Shown one piece after another: positions 11,666-27,599 of a DNA stretch of 64,000 nucleotides; position 1 is the first letter of the stretch; each line of letters opens with the position of its first letter. The DNA comes from Marsupella aquatica (taxonomy: Eukaryota; Marchantiophyta), in the NCBI GenBank assembly GCA_973895155.1, contig OZ316898.1, positions 19,344,001-19,408,000 on the forward strand, read 5' to 3'. A model generated the notes under the pieces. The model was not told the origin of the DNA, did no database searches, and saw nothing but the letters and a program-made list of their open reading frames with translations. A program made the translations under genes and the position numbers.

Positions 11666-13330
11666 CATGGACTGCCGATGCACAGAAGCGCATTCTTTAC
11701 GTATTTGTTTTGAGTCTGCAGGCAACTACCGGCTACCGGCAGCTACCGGCTAACGGAGGAGGCGCAACGCGACACCGTTTAATGCGAAACTTGTGATTTA
11801 TAGAAGGAAATCAAATTTGCAATGTCCAAAAAACTTTAATCCTATCAGAGAGAAGGAATAAAGGTTAAATTAAATTTAGTGTGCACCAAATAGTGAATTA
11901 AGTGTTTTCCCAACAGGAACAAGAGTGTAATCAAATGAGACACGTAAGAGGAGAGAACCAATGCACCCTCAGGAGTATTAAAGAGGTTTCTGATCCATAC
12001 ACAAAAATACAAGAGTACATAATGAATATGATGCTCTGCAGATAATACAATATTGCATGATGTAATAATATAGTAATTTAATTGAAGTAGATTAATTAAA
12101 CACAGTAGGTTAGATGATAGGGAGAATATGGTATTCTAATTAAATGAATTTAAATTCATCCTCTGCGGGCATGGATAACAAGGAGGGGTGAGGCATCTTT
12201 GATGTTCAGTCCCCCTATTGGTGTGTCGGTCCTCCCCTTGCACCTCAGTATTTGCCCTCAACACAAGCTCTACCCTAGTAGCTAGCATAACAATATATTA
12301 TCAAAAACTATAACACAATCTTGCACCAATTTATGGTGTGGTTGTCATTAAAAATTGTTGGGCTGTTTTCGGTGAAAGAAACCAAAACGCAAAAAAAAAC
12401 CTAGCCTTAGCAACAAAACAAAACAAAACATGCCATCCCCTGGATGCAGGCCGCAGTGACCAAGCCCTGACTGCCTCCGCCCTGACTGCCTCTGACATCC
12501 GCCTCCATCCCTCCGCCTCCATCTGCCTTGACAACCCCGACTCCCCTCGATCCTCTCGTCCTTCCGACTCTGTCCCATCGCGACTCCCCTTGCAACTCTC
12601 CTCCTGACTCCCTCCTCCCTAGAGCGCTACCTCGAGGTGAGGCAAGGCAAACTTATCATGTAGTGCAACACCCCTTATAGTGCACACCGGATGCTTCTTT
12701 CCGGGTGCGACTGTGCACTTAGAAAGAGATTATTGTACTTGATTGGACAGCATTAGTCTGGACGAGCTTTCCTGGAATCTATTTATTGTTGCCCATTGCA
12801 CACACAAGGCCCTCACATGAGATTGCATGTCTTCACATTTCCAAAAGCTACCTACAATGCATTGATCCAGATAATTGCTGAGTTTTCTTAGAATTGGTGT
12901 CTCTGCAAGCTTAACCCAGCAATAGTTGCCTTTGTTGTGGCAAGGTTAGGGGTAATTGTAGTGCGCAGGCAAAGTAAGAGTAAAATATTTACTCTTAAGA
13001 CTAAGAAAACTCCACTCCACTAGCAAAGTTAGTCCCTAGCTAGCCAAAGTAACCCTGGCAGGCTTATAAAATCCATTTTGGGGGCTTGTCTAGCGAATTA
13101 GATAGCCATGTGGAATCTTAGAAATGCACTCAAAATATATGAGTTCCGTGGGAAACTTGTGGAGGGAGGCGAGGATAATAAGTTACTGGGGTCGGGTGGT
13201 TTGAGGAGGGAGACAAAACCCTTATGTCCTGTTTTTGATCTTGGCTTTTGAGCTCCTGGCTCACATCTTGATCTTGGCTTTTGAGCTCTTGGTTATGGAG
13301 TTCAGAATGTAGCACAGTTTTCGCGCCAGT
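11666..13330. other. Intergenic, no gene recognised
   Basis: Nothing beyond short frames is visible. The stretch 12440-12620 is rich in CT and CCTCC runs with small repeats of cctgactgcct; frames found there on both strands follow from the low complexity. The left part of 13100-13330 has a short duplicated word cttgatcttggcttttgagctc (about 13237 and 13267). Confidence 0.5.
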
Positions 13331-13352
13331 TCGACTACCCTCCCGCACTCAG

Positions 13353-13915
13353 TTTTTCTCGGAATCCAGTTTTCTCAGTTGCATTCGCTTGCTCTTGCCG
13401 AGGCGCATCAAATCGATATAAAACACGTCCAAAACGGTGCCGTATCGACATACTTATGGTCACATTCGTTTTCGTCGTTTTTCAGTCGTTTTTCTGCGAT
13501 TTTCGTCTTCCTTTCGACGGTCCTATCTCGGTCAATCTTTCACGGATTTCAGATTTCTCAAGTGCTTTGTATAGCTCTTCTCCGTGAGCATCAGATTGAT
13601 CCCAAGAGCGGTCCAATTGGTCTCCTATTGCCCCGATTGAACTTTGATTAGCTCTCACGTTTTTTCTTCAATTTCCACCGTTCTCACTTTCAATTAGCTT
13701 TGGGGTCCTGTAGCAGTTCCTCGTTCACGGAATCCGGCATTCTCATGTGATTTGGCCAGCTCTTGTCCGGGAGTGCAACATCTATCCCTACCGCGGTTCT
13801 TTTGGTGACATATCAACCACTTTCGGCTCCGATTACGATTCTGATTTACTCCTCCATTTTTGGTGACGGTTTCCCTTGATCAGCTTTGGAGCATTCCTGT
13901 CTTGCCACGTTTCTC
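13353..13915 (+). repeat. 5' region of retroelement: three degenerate ~187-base units
   Basis: Units start near 13355, 13541 and 13729, each with a cgga(a/t)(t)c-type word followed by ttctca and, 25-40 bases on, a gctcttg/ctccg word; spacing is 186-188 bases. Identity is low (roughly 60% by eye) but the order of words is kept. Tandem promoter units of this kind are known in some LINE 5' regions (mouse L1 monomers); here a promoter role is inference. Confidence 0.5.
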
Positions 13916-14252
13916 CTCCGATTGGTGGTTGCCTTTCTTCTTCAGTTCTAACAAGGTGGTTTTTGCCAAGTTTGGTGGACCAGTTTGCATTCCACCATCT
14001 TTGGGAGCTGTAGCAGCACGCTCAAATCAGCGGAGAGATATTCACTCGCATCGACTCCTCAACGGACACATCGACGAGAGCTCCAGCTTTGTTCCCGGCT
14101 GTGCCTGCACGTGCTCAACGGTTTTCTAGGCTAGCGGTGGCGCCGCTTCTCGGATTTTGACGCGGTGGGCTCTCTCCATAGCCTTCCCTTTCTTTTCACA
14201 TGTCTTGGTTGGGCCTTTTGTCGCTTCTTGATGCGCTTTTGCTTTTATCGGG

Positions 14253-15212
14253 TTGCGACCTGTCATGTCTACGTTGAGAGTGTTGGCGCGGGGCAAGCGC
14301 CCAGCCCCCCCACACAGTTCTCCCCCCTCCTCCCCCCCGCCTCGTGGTCGCCTTCGTGTTTGCTCTTCTTCATTGGATCTCTCTCATCTTCGTGATGACC
14401 CCATGCCCGATGTTCTGCCAGTCCCCCCAGTCTACTGCCCACCCCATCGACGCCCTGGCTCCTCTCCCCAGCCCATTCCCCCTCCACCCCTCCAGCATCC
14501 CCCTCCGGCCTCTTCATCCACGTCGGTTCCCCCCCCACCTCCTGTCCAGTCATTCCCAGCTCCCTCCCCAGACGAGCGTCCCCTGCATACTTGTCCTGAG
14601 TGTGGCTGGGTTGGCCTCTCCCTTCCTCATCACCGCGGGCGGGGCCGGTGCCAACGTCGCCAGCAAGCCTAATCCCAGCCCCAGCCCCCTCTTGACCCAG
14701 TTAGTTCTGCCCCTCCTTCCTTGGAGGCTTCCGAGCAGGCATGGAGTTGGGTTCGCTCTCTAGACCCCCTTCCAGCCTACCATCCAGGGTACATTAGACC
14801 TCGTCTTTATAACCACATCCCACTTGCGTTGCGCCCACTAGTTCGGTCATCCTTGTTGCAACTCATGCAGCTTATCTTGGCGCATCCTATCGAGGTCTCC
14901 TATTGGTCTTTACTCATGTTTTTTCCACAGTGGACTCTTACCCCTCCCTAGTCACGGTGGTCGCGTGGGTCATCGTGAGACTGCCTCTCGTATCCATCGT
15001 TTTCTGCAGGGAGATTGGGAACAGTTTCAGGAAGAGTACTTTCTTCGAGCCCGTTCCTTTACTACCCGTGCTTTGTCTGACCCAGCTCGCCACTCTCATC
15101 CTCCAGAGCACAGACGCCTTCGTCGCTCTTGTCGTTTAGCCCAGGCTAGTGAATATCGTCATGCAGTCCAAGCCCTTTCTCCCACCACACCAGCCCCCCT
15201 GGAGAGGTCACC
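14253..15212 (+). pseudogene. Retroelement N-terminal region, disrupted
   Basis: The frame from ATG 14253 is proline/serine rich and carries a finger-like CPECGWVGLSLPHHRGRGRC at about codons 114-133, similar in layout to the N-terminal C2H2-type fingers of R2-class elements. A TAA at 14670-14672 interrupts it, but the same frame continues to 14951. The coding register then moves by one base at about 14930-14955 (next readable segment HRETASRIHRFLQGDWEQ) and back at about 15195, where it joins the frame of the RT protein. So the region has one in-frame stop and two opposite frame changes. It is damaged, whereas the RT part is not. Confidence 0.6.
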
Positions 15213-17660
15213 TTGACGGCCCTTCAGGATCTCCATCCGCAGCCCTATGATCAGCTCCCTTTGTTCGTGGAGGATTTTGAGCCTGAGGAGGATCTTCAGT
15301 TTAGTAGGGACCACTTCACCTATGCTTTCCTCCATGCTCCGCGTTGCGCGGCTGGTGGCCCCTCTGGCTATGTCTTTGAGCATTTTCGTGATTTATTCCC
15401 CCCTGAGGATCCTCAGTCTGGTTTTCCAGTTTTCTTCTCCTTTTGCCAGTGTATTGCTGCCGGCCGTTTGCCTCCTCCCGTCTCTCGGCTTTTGAGTGCT
15501 TCTCATTTGTTGGCCATGGCTAAGTCTTCACCGGGTGTTTGGCCCATAGCTATTGGAGAGGTTTTTCTTCGTCTGGTGTCTCGCGCACTTTCATCGCAGT
15601 ATCGCTCTGCACTATCGGATCATCTCTCTCCACATCAGTTTGCAGTGGGCGTTCCTGGCGGTTGTGAGACAGTTATTGCGGATATTCGTACTACCTTGGA
15701 CCTCCACCCTGATTGGGTTGTCCTCCAGGTTGATGTCTCCAATGCTTTCAATACGGTTTCTCGGGCAGCCATTTTTCGTGCTTTGAGGGCAGCGGATCCA
15801 GACATCCAGTCCCTTATCCCCTTTGTCCGTTGTTTTTATGGGTTCGAGGCCCCCCTCTTCTATAGTCATCACACCTCTACAGGAGTGTATACCACTCTTT
15901 CTTCTGCAGAAGGTACACGTCAGGGTGACCCTTTGGGTGGGCCTCTTTTTGCCATTGTCCATTTTACTGCTTTACGAGAAGCATCCGCGGCCCACCCCCA
16001 GTGTATCTTCCCCTCCCTTTCAGATGACACCCACATCATTGGTCCACCTGTTGCTGTTACTTCTGCCCTCGCCACCCTTTCCACCCATTTGTTGGGCCTC
16101 GGTTTACGAGTTCAGCCGGTGAAGAGTCGTGCATGGAGTCCAGCTGGGTTACCCTCTGATCTTGCGCTTCCCCCTGGGTTCTTACGTCCTACCGACGGTC
16201 TTCGGGTCCTTGGCTCCCCAGTCGGTACCGCCTCCTTTTGCTCATCTTTCATTGTTGACGCTCTCCAGGCTGCCTTAGCCCCTACTCCTATGCTCCCTAA
16301 GTTAGCAGACTCTCAGGCAGCATTTGGGTTGTTGTTGAGATGCATCCACCCTCGTGCGTCCTATTTGGCTCGGACACATCCCCCTATCGAGGATCTTTAT
16401 CTACACCTCCGAGCGTTTGATGTCTCCATTCGTGAGACTTTGGCCTCTCTTTTAGGGCCAGGTACTTTCCTCTCATCTCCGTGGCTTCATCGACAGCTCA
16501 GTCTTCCTATTTCTCACGGTGGTTTTGGGCTTACTTCCACTGAGCGCCTTGCACCTTTGGCCTTCTTGGGCGCGTGGGCGGCCGCCTTCTCATTGTTGGC
16601 AGATCATTTCCTTATTGAGGATCGACCTTTTTTACTTTCATCTCTCATGGAGGTCGAGGAGGGTTCCCTCCCATTTCAGGTTCATTTGCGCGCGGCGCGA
16701 TCATCATTACCCGATCCTGTTCGAGCTGCGTTACCTTCATTCCAAGAGTTTTTATCCTTGGACCCCGTCCGTCTTCAGGCAGACCTTGCTGGGCGTATGC
16801 ACGCTTTCACCCTTTCCAGCATCCTTACCGAGGCACCTGACACGGACCAAGCTCGGATTCTTTCTTCCGGAGGGAAGGGCGCAGGAGGCTGGCTTCAGGC
16901 CAATCCAGTCATTCCTCACCTGCGGATGTCTTCTGCGGAGTTTGCGATAGCCATGCGTCTTCGTATGGGCTTGCCCCACCCACTTCTTGCTGGTTTACCT
17001 CCTACTTGCACTTGTGGGAAGCCTTGTGATGCCACAGGTGTCCATCTTCTTCGACGCAGTTTGGGCAGCGAAACCATTTTTGTTCACGACGCTGTGAGAG
17101 ATGCGACTGCTCAGGTTCTCTCTGGCTCTTTGGTCTGCACGCGGCGGGAGGTGGTGCTCGAGTTACCTGGTCCTCCATCACAGCGGTTACGGGTGGATCT
17201 TACCATGGTCCGTGACGGTCACCGTACTTTGGCAGATGTAGTGGTGGCAAACCCATTGCGCCAAGACATCATTGGGACAGCGGCAACAACTGCAGGGGCA
17301 GCAGCATCACGAGCAGCAACCACGAAGGAGGCCAAATATGCTGCACGAGCTTCATCTGATAGCTTCTTGCCCCTTGCTCTTGAGATATTTGGGCGTCTCC
17401 ATCATCAGTTCGACGGGCTTCTTCGCCAAGCTGCTCGGGATGTTCACGGCCGGATGGGTCCCACCGGGCCCCCGCTATCTGTTTTGACCATGCACTTTCG
17501 CCAACGCATTTCAGTCACCTTACAGCGTGCTCAAGCTCGGGCCGTCTATCGTCGATCTCTGACAGTGGGTGCTAGTGTGACTCCACAGCGGCTAGCCCCC
17601 CTAGAGGACATTCCTGTCCCACTTGCCGATCTAGTTTCGACACTTGATGTAGACCACTAG
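15213..17660 (+). CDS. Reverse transcriptase of non-LTR element
   Basis: An open frame of 815 codons. RT motif A is LQVDVSNAFN (Asp174), motif B GTRQGDPLGGPLF (234-246), motif C SDDTHI (270-275), in place of the usual YADD but keeping both aspartates. A Cys/His cluster follows at 599-625 (C599, C601, C605, H611, H625). Next come RVDLTMV (Asp662) and LADVVVANP (Asp675), spaced like a PD-(D/E)xK restriction-like endonuclease. The carboxy end is helical and Ala/Arg rich. The first codon of the open frame is not ATG (first in-frame ATG is near codon 102), because the natural start lies in the damaged upstream part. Expected activity is target-primed reverse transcription; the endonuclease call is inference. 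Confidence 0.85.
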   Translation: MTALQDLHPQPYDQLPLFVEDFEPEEDLQFSRDHFTYAFLHAPRCAAGGPSGYVFEHFRDLFPPEDPQSGFPVFFSFCQCIAAGRLPPPVSRLLSASHLLAMAKSSPGVWPIAIGEVFLRLVSRALSSQYRSALSDHLSPHQFAVGVPGGCETVIADIRTTLDLHPDWVVLQVDVSNAFNTVSRAAIFRALRAADPDIQSLIPFVRCFYGFEAPLFYSHHTSTGVYTTLSSAEGTRQGDPLGGPLFAIVHFTALREASAAHPQCIFPSLSDDTHIIGPPVAVTSALATLSTHLLGLGLRVQPVKSRAWSPAGLPSDLALPPGFLRPTDGLRVLGSPVGTASFCSSFIVDALQAALAPTPMLPKLADSQAAFGLLLRCIHPRASYLARTHPPIEDLYLHLRAFDVSIRETLASLLGPGTFLSSPWLHRQLSLPISHGGFGLTSTERLAPLAFLGAWAAAFSLLADHFLIEDRPFLLSSLMEVEEGSLPFQVHLRAARSSLPDPVRAALPSFQEFLSLDPVRLQADLAGRMHAFTLSSILTEAPDTDQARILSSGGKGAGGWLQANPVIPHLRMSSAEFAIAMRLRMGLPHPLLAGLPPTCTCGKPCDATGVHLLRRSLGSETIFVHDAVRDATAQVLSGSLVCTRREVVLELPGPPSQRLRVDLTMVRDGHRTLADVVVANPLRQDIIGTAATTAGAAASRAATTKEAKYAARASSDSFLPLALEIFGRLHHQFDGLLRQAARDVHGRMGPTGPPLSVLTMHFRQRISVTLQRAQARAVYRRSLTVGASVTPQRLAPLEDIPVPLADLVSTLDVDH

Positions 17661-17710
17661 CTTGTTGCCACATTTGCTAGGTATGATGAGGACCTTGGTC
17701 CATTTGCGAT

Positions 17711-17812
17711 AGTTTTAGTTCCTCTTTCTTGGTTTTTAGGGGTTTCCTTTTGCTCACTTCTTTTAGTTCCTCTTTCTTGGTTTTTAGGGTTTCCTTTTGC
17801 TCACTTCTTTTG
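17711..17812 (+). repeat. About 50-base direct duplication in retroelement 3' tail
   Basis: The segment ttttagttcctctttcttgg...ttccttttgctcacttc occurs at about 17711 and 17762, differing by a single G. It lies about 50 bases after the RT stop codon. Short 3' repeats can serve in template recognition by non-LTR RTs, but a simple local duplication explains it equally well. Confidence 0.85.
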
Positions 17813-17935
17813 CATTTGATTTTGTCCACTTGGGACCTCTCTTGTTTATTCTTTTGTACTCTATTTGGCCTTTTTCTGTAAAAAGTACGTGTATATTTCA
17901 TCTATAAAAGTCAGCAAAAAACAAAAGAAATGAAA

Positions 17936-18920
17936 AACTACTAGTGACTCACTAACAATGATCCCCTTGCTATCAAAAATTCATGTTTGCTTGCATCACA
18001 ATACCTTCAAGTTAGGGGGATTTTTCAAGAATGAAATGACAAAAAAATCAATGATAGGTCACTTGTGTTTTACCATACCTGATCCACAGGTCCATTTCGA
18101 GTGACTCCTGACCACAACAGATGATCAGGCAATGCATTGAATAATGTCTCACAGAATGAGAAGCTACTGAGAGGCCCAAGTGCCAAGTTACCACTTAGTT
18201 TGGGAAAGGACGCTTCACTTTTATGAAGGACACCCTCAGTACCCATATGAGTCAAAGCTATAAAGATTGTTATGCGAGCAGATTTTGATGTTCTGAGTGA
18301 GTCCATCCCAGCTTTGGAATCCATGGGGGCTTCATAGCAGACTTCTCAGTCCATCTAGGCTTTACTTTTGTGAGTTTCTATTAGGGCGTCTCAAATACAA
18401 TGAATTTTTGCACGTGACCTCGTTGGGGAGTGTTTGTGACTCGGGGTAGCGGGGAACAACTGGCGGGGCACTGAAATGTGAGGCCCTACAAGTCATGCCC
18501 GGAGTCGTGATCAAAACTCAGGGCAAACTGCTATGAGGAGAGGACCCGGTTTCAGTGTGATCATTGACTCACCTTGCGGTTTTCACACACTGCTGCGACC
18601 CCTCTCAAATCTGAGAGCCCTAAAACATCACTACCCCGATATACCCACCCAATCTTGGTGCGCCCAAGTGCATTGCTGGACACACCTGAGGTGGTTTTTT
18701 ATTCAATGTTTGAGAGGCCCTATTACATCCATTTTTCATTCATTTTTAAAATTACTGCCATCAACTCGGATTTATCACTGACCTCAAATAGTGTCTTTCT
18801 TTTGGTGTTTCTTTCGGTGTGACTTATATTGTGAAACAGTTGAGGTAGAGAACGATTAGCTACGGTAGAGAACGAGTAGCCGCGAAGACGAATTTCGATT
18901 CGGGGTCTTGAAGGGGGAGA
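17936..18920. repeat. Intergenic; holds a dispersed repeat word
   Basis: No gene is recognised. The segment about 18306-18370 (cccagctttggaatccatggg...cagtccatctaggctttac) is related to about 41446-41510 (cccagcttttgaaatccactgg...ggtccatctaggctttac), suggesting two relics of one dispersed element. A short duplicated word (gtagagaacga(t/g)tagc at 18845 and 18865) occurs just before the methyltransferase gene. Confidence 0.4.
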
Positions 18921-21067
18921 ATGCCAGCACCAAGTTTTCCAGAGGTACTGATGCAATCCACTGCGACCTGGGCATCAGGCCCACTTACATCCGTTCTTAT
19001 TACCTCCAGGTCAAGTATAGGGAATGCTGGTAGACAGCATTTAAATGGGAAAAGGTTACAGCTCTGTGGTGTCCCCTGTGGCCTCAAGCTATGGAGTCGC
19101 CCTCTGCCTCCTCTTGGAACCTCGTTGAGAGTCTCTGGAATGGGCGTCGATGGAAATACGACTGATACCCCTCTTTCCCAAGGTATGGATTGCTAGATTC
19201 CCCTTCCACTCGGGTTTAGAGATTTGGGTCTCGGTGTCTATGGAAAGTTGACGTTCTGGCTGTGCACGATCCTCAGCCACACTCCTTGACCACTGTTGTC
19301 TCAGATGTTATTTGTTGAATTGGAAACCGGAAGTTGTTGGGAGGATTTTAAACCAGGCAAGTGCTGGGAGATTTTAATAATGGGGTTGTTCTCTGATCCA
19401 TGCTGGCATTCAAGAAGCAGGTAACTTGCGGTCTCAATCGTCTGCATCTACTGTGAAGGGTGGCGAGGCAGCCGGAAATACTGAAGATGAGCTCAGCGTC
19501 TTCTCTAAGTTCATCGATGAGCAATTGCTTCAGATCCTGAACAAAGAAACAGAAAATCCAGTTCGCCAGGTACTGTGCACTCTAAACTTTGGATGGATTC
19601 GATGGATGGGAATCGAATGTGCGAGACTAGCATGCCGTTCAAGTATAATTGGTGTTGACTATGAATTTTAGGCAGACTTTTGTTCTCCAGAAGTTCTGAC
19701 CCCTAACAGACTGTGCTCATGACAGATGGCACAGATACTAGACCATACCGCTTGCTTTGGCCATCACCATCTTTGATATTCGACGTCTCTCCAGAAGCTG
19801 CCTTCAATGCGACATCTAGAGAGCAAATTGGTGGGATCCCACTGCCTTCTAAACATATGTGATGTTTGGCTAGTGCAGTAAAAATAAAAAGATTACGACT
19901 TTCAGCTAATTGCAATTTGCCTCTGATTTGAGTTTCTTTCCCTGATGTAACCAGGAAAAGGCTTGAAAGTTCCACGGTCCTGTCTTGTACAGCACGTCTC
20001 GGTGGACTTAGGGCAAGAGGACTGGGGAGATGATTTCGTTGACAATTTGCTTAGAAAGGGTTACAAAGGAGATGCCCCCAGCCTATGGATTATCGAGGTG
20101 AGCAATCTGAGCCTCATTGCTTAAAGTTATATTCACATTATGCTGAGCGATTGTGAGATCTTGAAATTAATTGGCAATCGAGACCTGCTAGAACGGCCTT
20201 GTGACCCATACATATTGTATCTCTACACAGCCCAAATATCCGGCACAGCAACGAGGGCTCCATGGTTGGAGGACCGTACCTCAAAACAGAATCATATGAT
20301 AAATTGAACTCTGTTCGATTTTCCGACGGAATTGTGCTTTGATCTGGTCGTTTTGTTGCAGATGCCAAGGGTGAAGCTTTCTGAGTTCTCGCTCCAAGGA
20401 ATCTTGACAGTAGCCAGTTGTCTTCTAATGAAGGACTCCACATTTGTCGGAGTATTATCTTGCCCTTGGGTTGGTTCATCTGAGGTGAGCATTCCTTGGG
20501 TACCTCTTCTGATCGTATTCGATTTTCATTCAGTCAAGCTCAAGCTTCTTAAGACTAGAGGAAAACCGGAAATAAGTATAAGTTTGGAGGACTGCTGTAT
20601 TTTGTTGCCTTCAAGATCTGTTAATTGACGAACCGCTGGTAGTGCAGCTGGAAACCAGAGCATTGCTGGAAAGGCTGTTTATGGGCCAAGGGTTTGCACT
20701 CAAAGTCCTCTCTTATGAAGAGATGACGTCCAAATCCCCTTTGGAGTGGGGTGGAGTGCCCTTGGCATCCCCTCAAAATCTTCCTGTTGCATTCGTTGCC
20801 CGTCAGCAAAGACTATCAGATGCTCAGGTAATCTTGAATAGTTACGATTGGGAATAGTTGTCTGTATGACAATGCTGTTCTTGAGAATTTTACATCATGT
20901 GTGCGAGTGGTGACATCAAAGTAGTGAGAATTTGACTAGAGAATAGTTTCCACAAGTGACTACTGACACGAAATGTGTTTTTTGCATAAATTTAGGTAGA
21001 GTACGCACAATTGCAAATGGCGCTGGCAGAGGAAGTTGATGAAGACGGGTTTGAGGACAGCTGGTAG
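18921..21067 (+). CDS. Leucine carboxyl methyltransferase-like SAM-dependent methyltransferase
   Basis: Exons: 18921-19182, 19421-19569, 19710-19830, 19955-20097, 20362-20484, 20648-20827, 20996-21067; 1050 bases, 349 aa, all GT-AG and phase-consistent. The family core is clear: FSKFIDEQLLQIL (exon 2), VLMTDGTDTRPYRL across exon 3 (plant members read LLTDGMDTRPYRL, the SAM-binding loop), LIFDVSPE, then VPRSCLVQHVSVDL and APSLWIIE (exon 4). The end is acidic (EDGFEDSW). The family transfers methyl groups; the plant members have no established substrate. Exon 1 (87 codons, Arg/Ser/Leu rich, few acids) could be a plastid transit peptide, but it is the least secure part: an upstream in-frame stop makes ATG 18921 the first available start. 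The conserved LFSDP that normally precedes the core lies at 19386-19400, inside intron 1 of this model and out of frame with exon 2. Confidence 0.75.
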
Positions 21068-21250
21068 CAGAATATTTCAGTCACAGTATACAAAGTGATT
21101 TCCCTATTGTTTGGGGACAGCTGGTAGCAGAATATTTCAGTCGCAGTATACAAAGTGCTTTCCCTATTGTTTGGTGTGACTGTAATTAAAATGTTGTGAC
21201 CGTGCTTTCCCTATTGTTTGGTGTGACTGAATTAAAATGTTGTGACCGTA
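21055..21250 (+). repeat. Nested tandem duplications at methyltransferase 3' end
   Basis: A 60-base unit (21055-21114 and 21115-21174) starts with the last codons and TAG stop of the methyltransferase and runs into its 3' UTR; the copies differ at three bases. A second, 47-base unit (gtgctttccctattgtttgg...ttgtgacc) then repeats from 21155 and 21202, overlapping the first. The gene still ends at the first TAG (21065-21067). Confidence 0.9.
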
Positions 21251-22183
21251 ATCAAAATTCAACTGGAGTGGGGGTCAATCACAGAATATATTTGTATGTT
21301 GTAAGTTGCTGCTATCTATTTTGCTAACAGCAAGATTTGGATGCCAATGTGAAGGGTAACCACCTGATGCAGATGTTTTTAAATTTTTTTTTAGACGTCC
21401 TAAAGCTTCCTTCGGACCATGTGTACTCCCCAGGATCTGATTTGCTCAAACAAGTCACTGGCTAGAATTTCTAATTTCAATGTTTTCAGGATTTGAATGC
21501 CAAGGTGAAAGGGTTACCACCTAATGGGATGTTTTTGAGCCACCGTAAAAGTTTCTTTGGAAAATCGTTACACCCCACGGTATAGTTTGCTCAAAAACAA
21601 GTCACTGGCTAGCTTCTGTAATTTGCAATGTTGTCAAATCAGAAATTTTGAGAACCCCGTGATACTGCCAGTCGCCAATGCAACTTTTGGTTCTCAGTAG
21701 AGGGTTGCCCTCCAAAACCTCTACGTCTTAACATTTCATGAGTGAGGCATATTACATAGCAACCATTACACACCAACCGAAGATCTGCGTCAACATATTC
21801 CGTTGTCACAATCTGCTAGAATATTAAAATATCTACTTCAAGGATTTTGACTGTTTCCGGGCTAAAAATCGCTGCCGTGCAGCCAATATAGTGGCAGAGT
21901 CCCTCGATTGATTGGTCACCTTCTCCTTCACTTGAGACTCGGACACTTCACTTATGATCTGCTCTTCGTCAGATGCATCGGCCGTCTGCGTTTGTGCACT
22001 TTGCCCACTGAAAAATACATCCAACGAGGAGCTCAGGCGAGAATCAGACCTAGTGAACTGCTCAGATCGTGAGTGTTCTAAGGATGATGACATCTGCCAC
22101 GCTAAACGGGTAACATATTGCATTAAGAAAGACCTTCACAAGCAATCATTTCGAATTTGTCGGTTTTGACATTCTGCTAGATT
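21251..22183. other. Convergent intergenic region between two 3' ends
   Basis: The methyltransferase (plus) and helicase (minus) genes converge here, so much of this is 3' UTR. A degenerate repeat of about 150 bases is visible: gatttg(g)atgccaa(t/g)gtgaa(a)gggt...accacct(g/a)atg followed by gacc...tgctcaaa(a)caagtcactggctag, at about 21345-21466 and 21491-21613. A 96-codon minus-strand frame (21833-22123) has no recognised motif and no link to the helicase exons. Confidence 0.5.
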
Positions 22184-27581
<5,398 letters not shown>

Positions 27582-27599
27582 TTCTGCCACTCCGTGCAC

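Larger units (their letters stand above)
13340..17935 (+). mobile_element. Non-LTR retrotransposon, near full length
   Basis: The element is read as: a 5' region of degenerate ~187-base units, a proline-rich protein part ending in a Cys/His finger (14253-14672), a damaged linker, an intact 815-codon reverse transcriptase frame (15213-17660), and a 3' part with a ~50-base direct duplication and A-rich end (cagcaaaaaacaaaagaaatgaaaaac, to about 17935). There are no long terminal repeats, and no integrase or protease. Finger, RT, Cys/His motif and a possible restriction-like endonuclease order recalls R2-type elements, but that link is inference. Exact ends and target-site duplications could not be fixed. 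Third positions are pyrimidine-rich, unlike the neighbouring plant genes. Confidence 0.75.

Noticed and set aside
11608-11700. tRNA gene on the minus strand
   Set aside because: A- and B-box-like words are present, but acceptor and anticodon stems cannot be paired, so it is treated as a SINE head.
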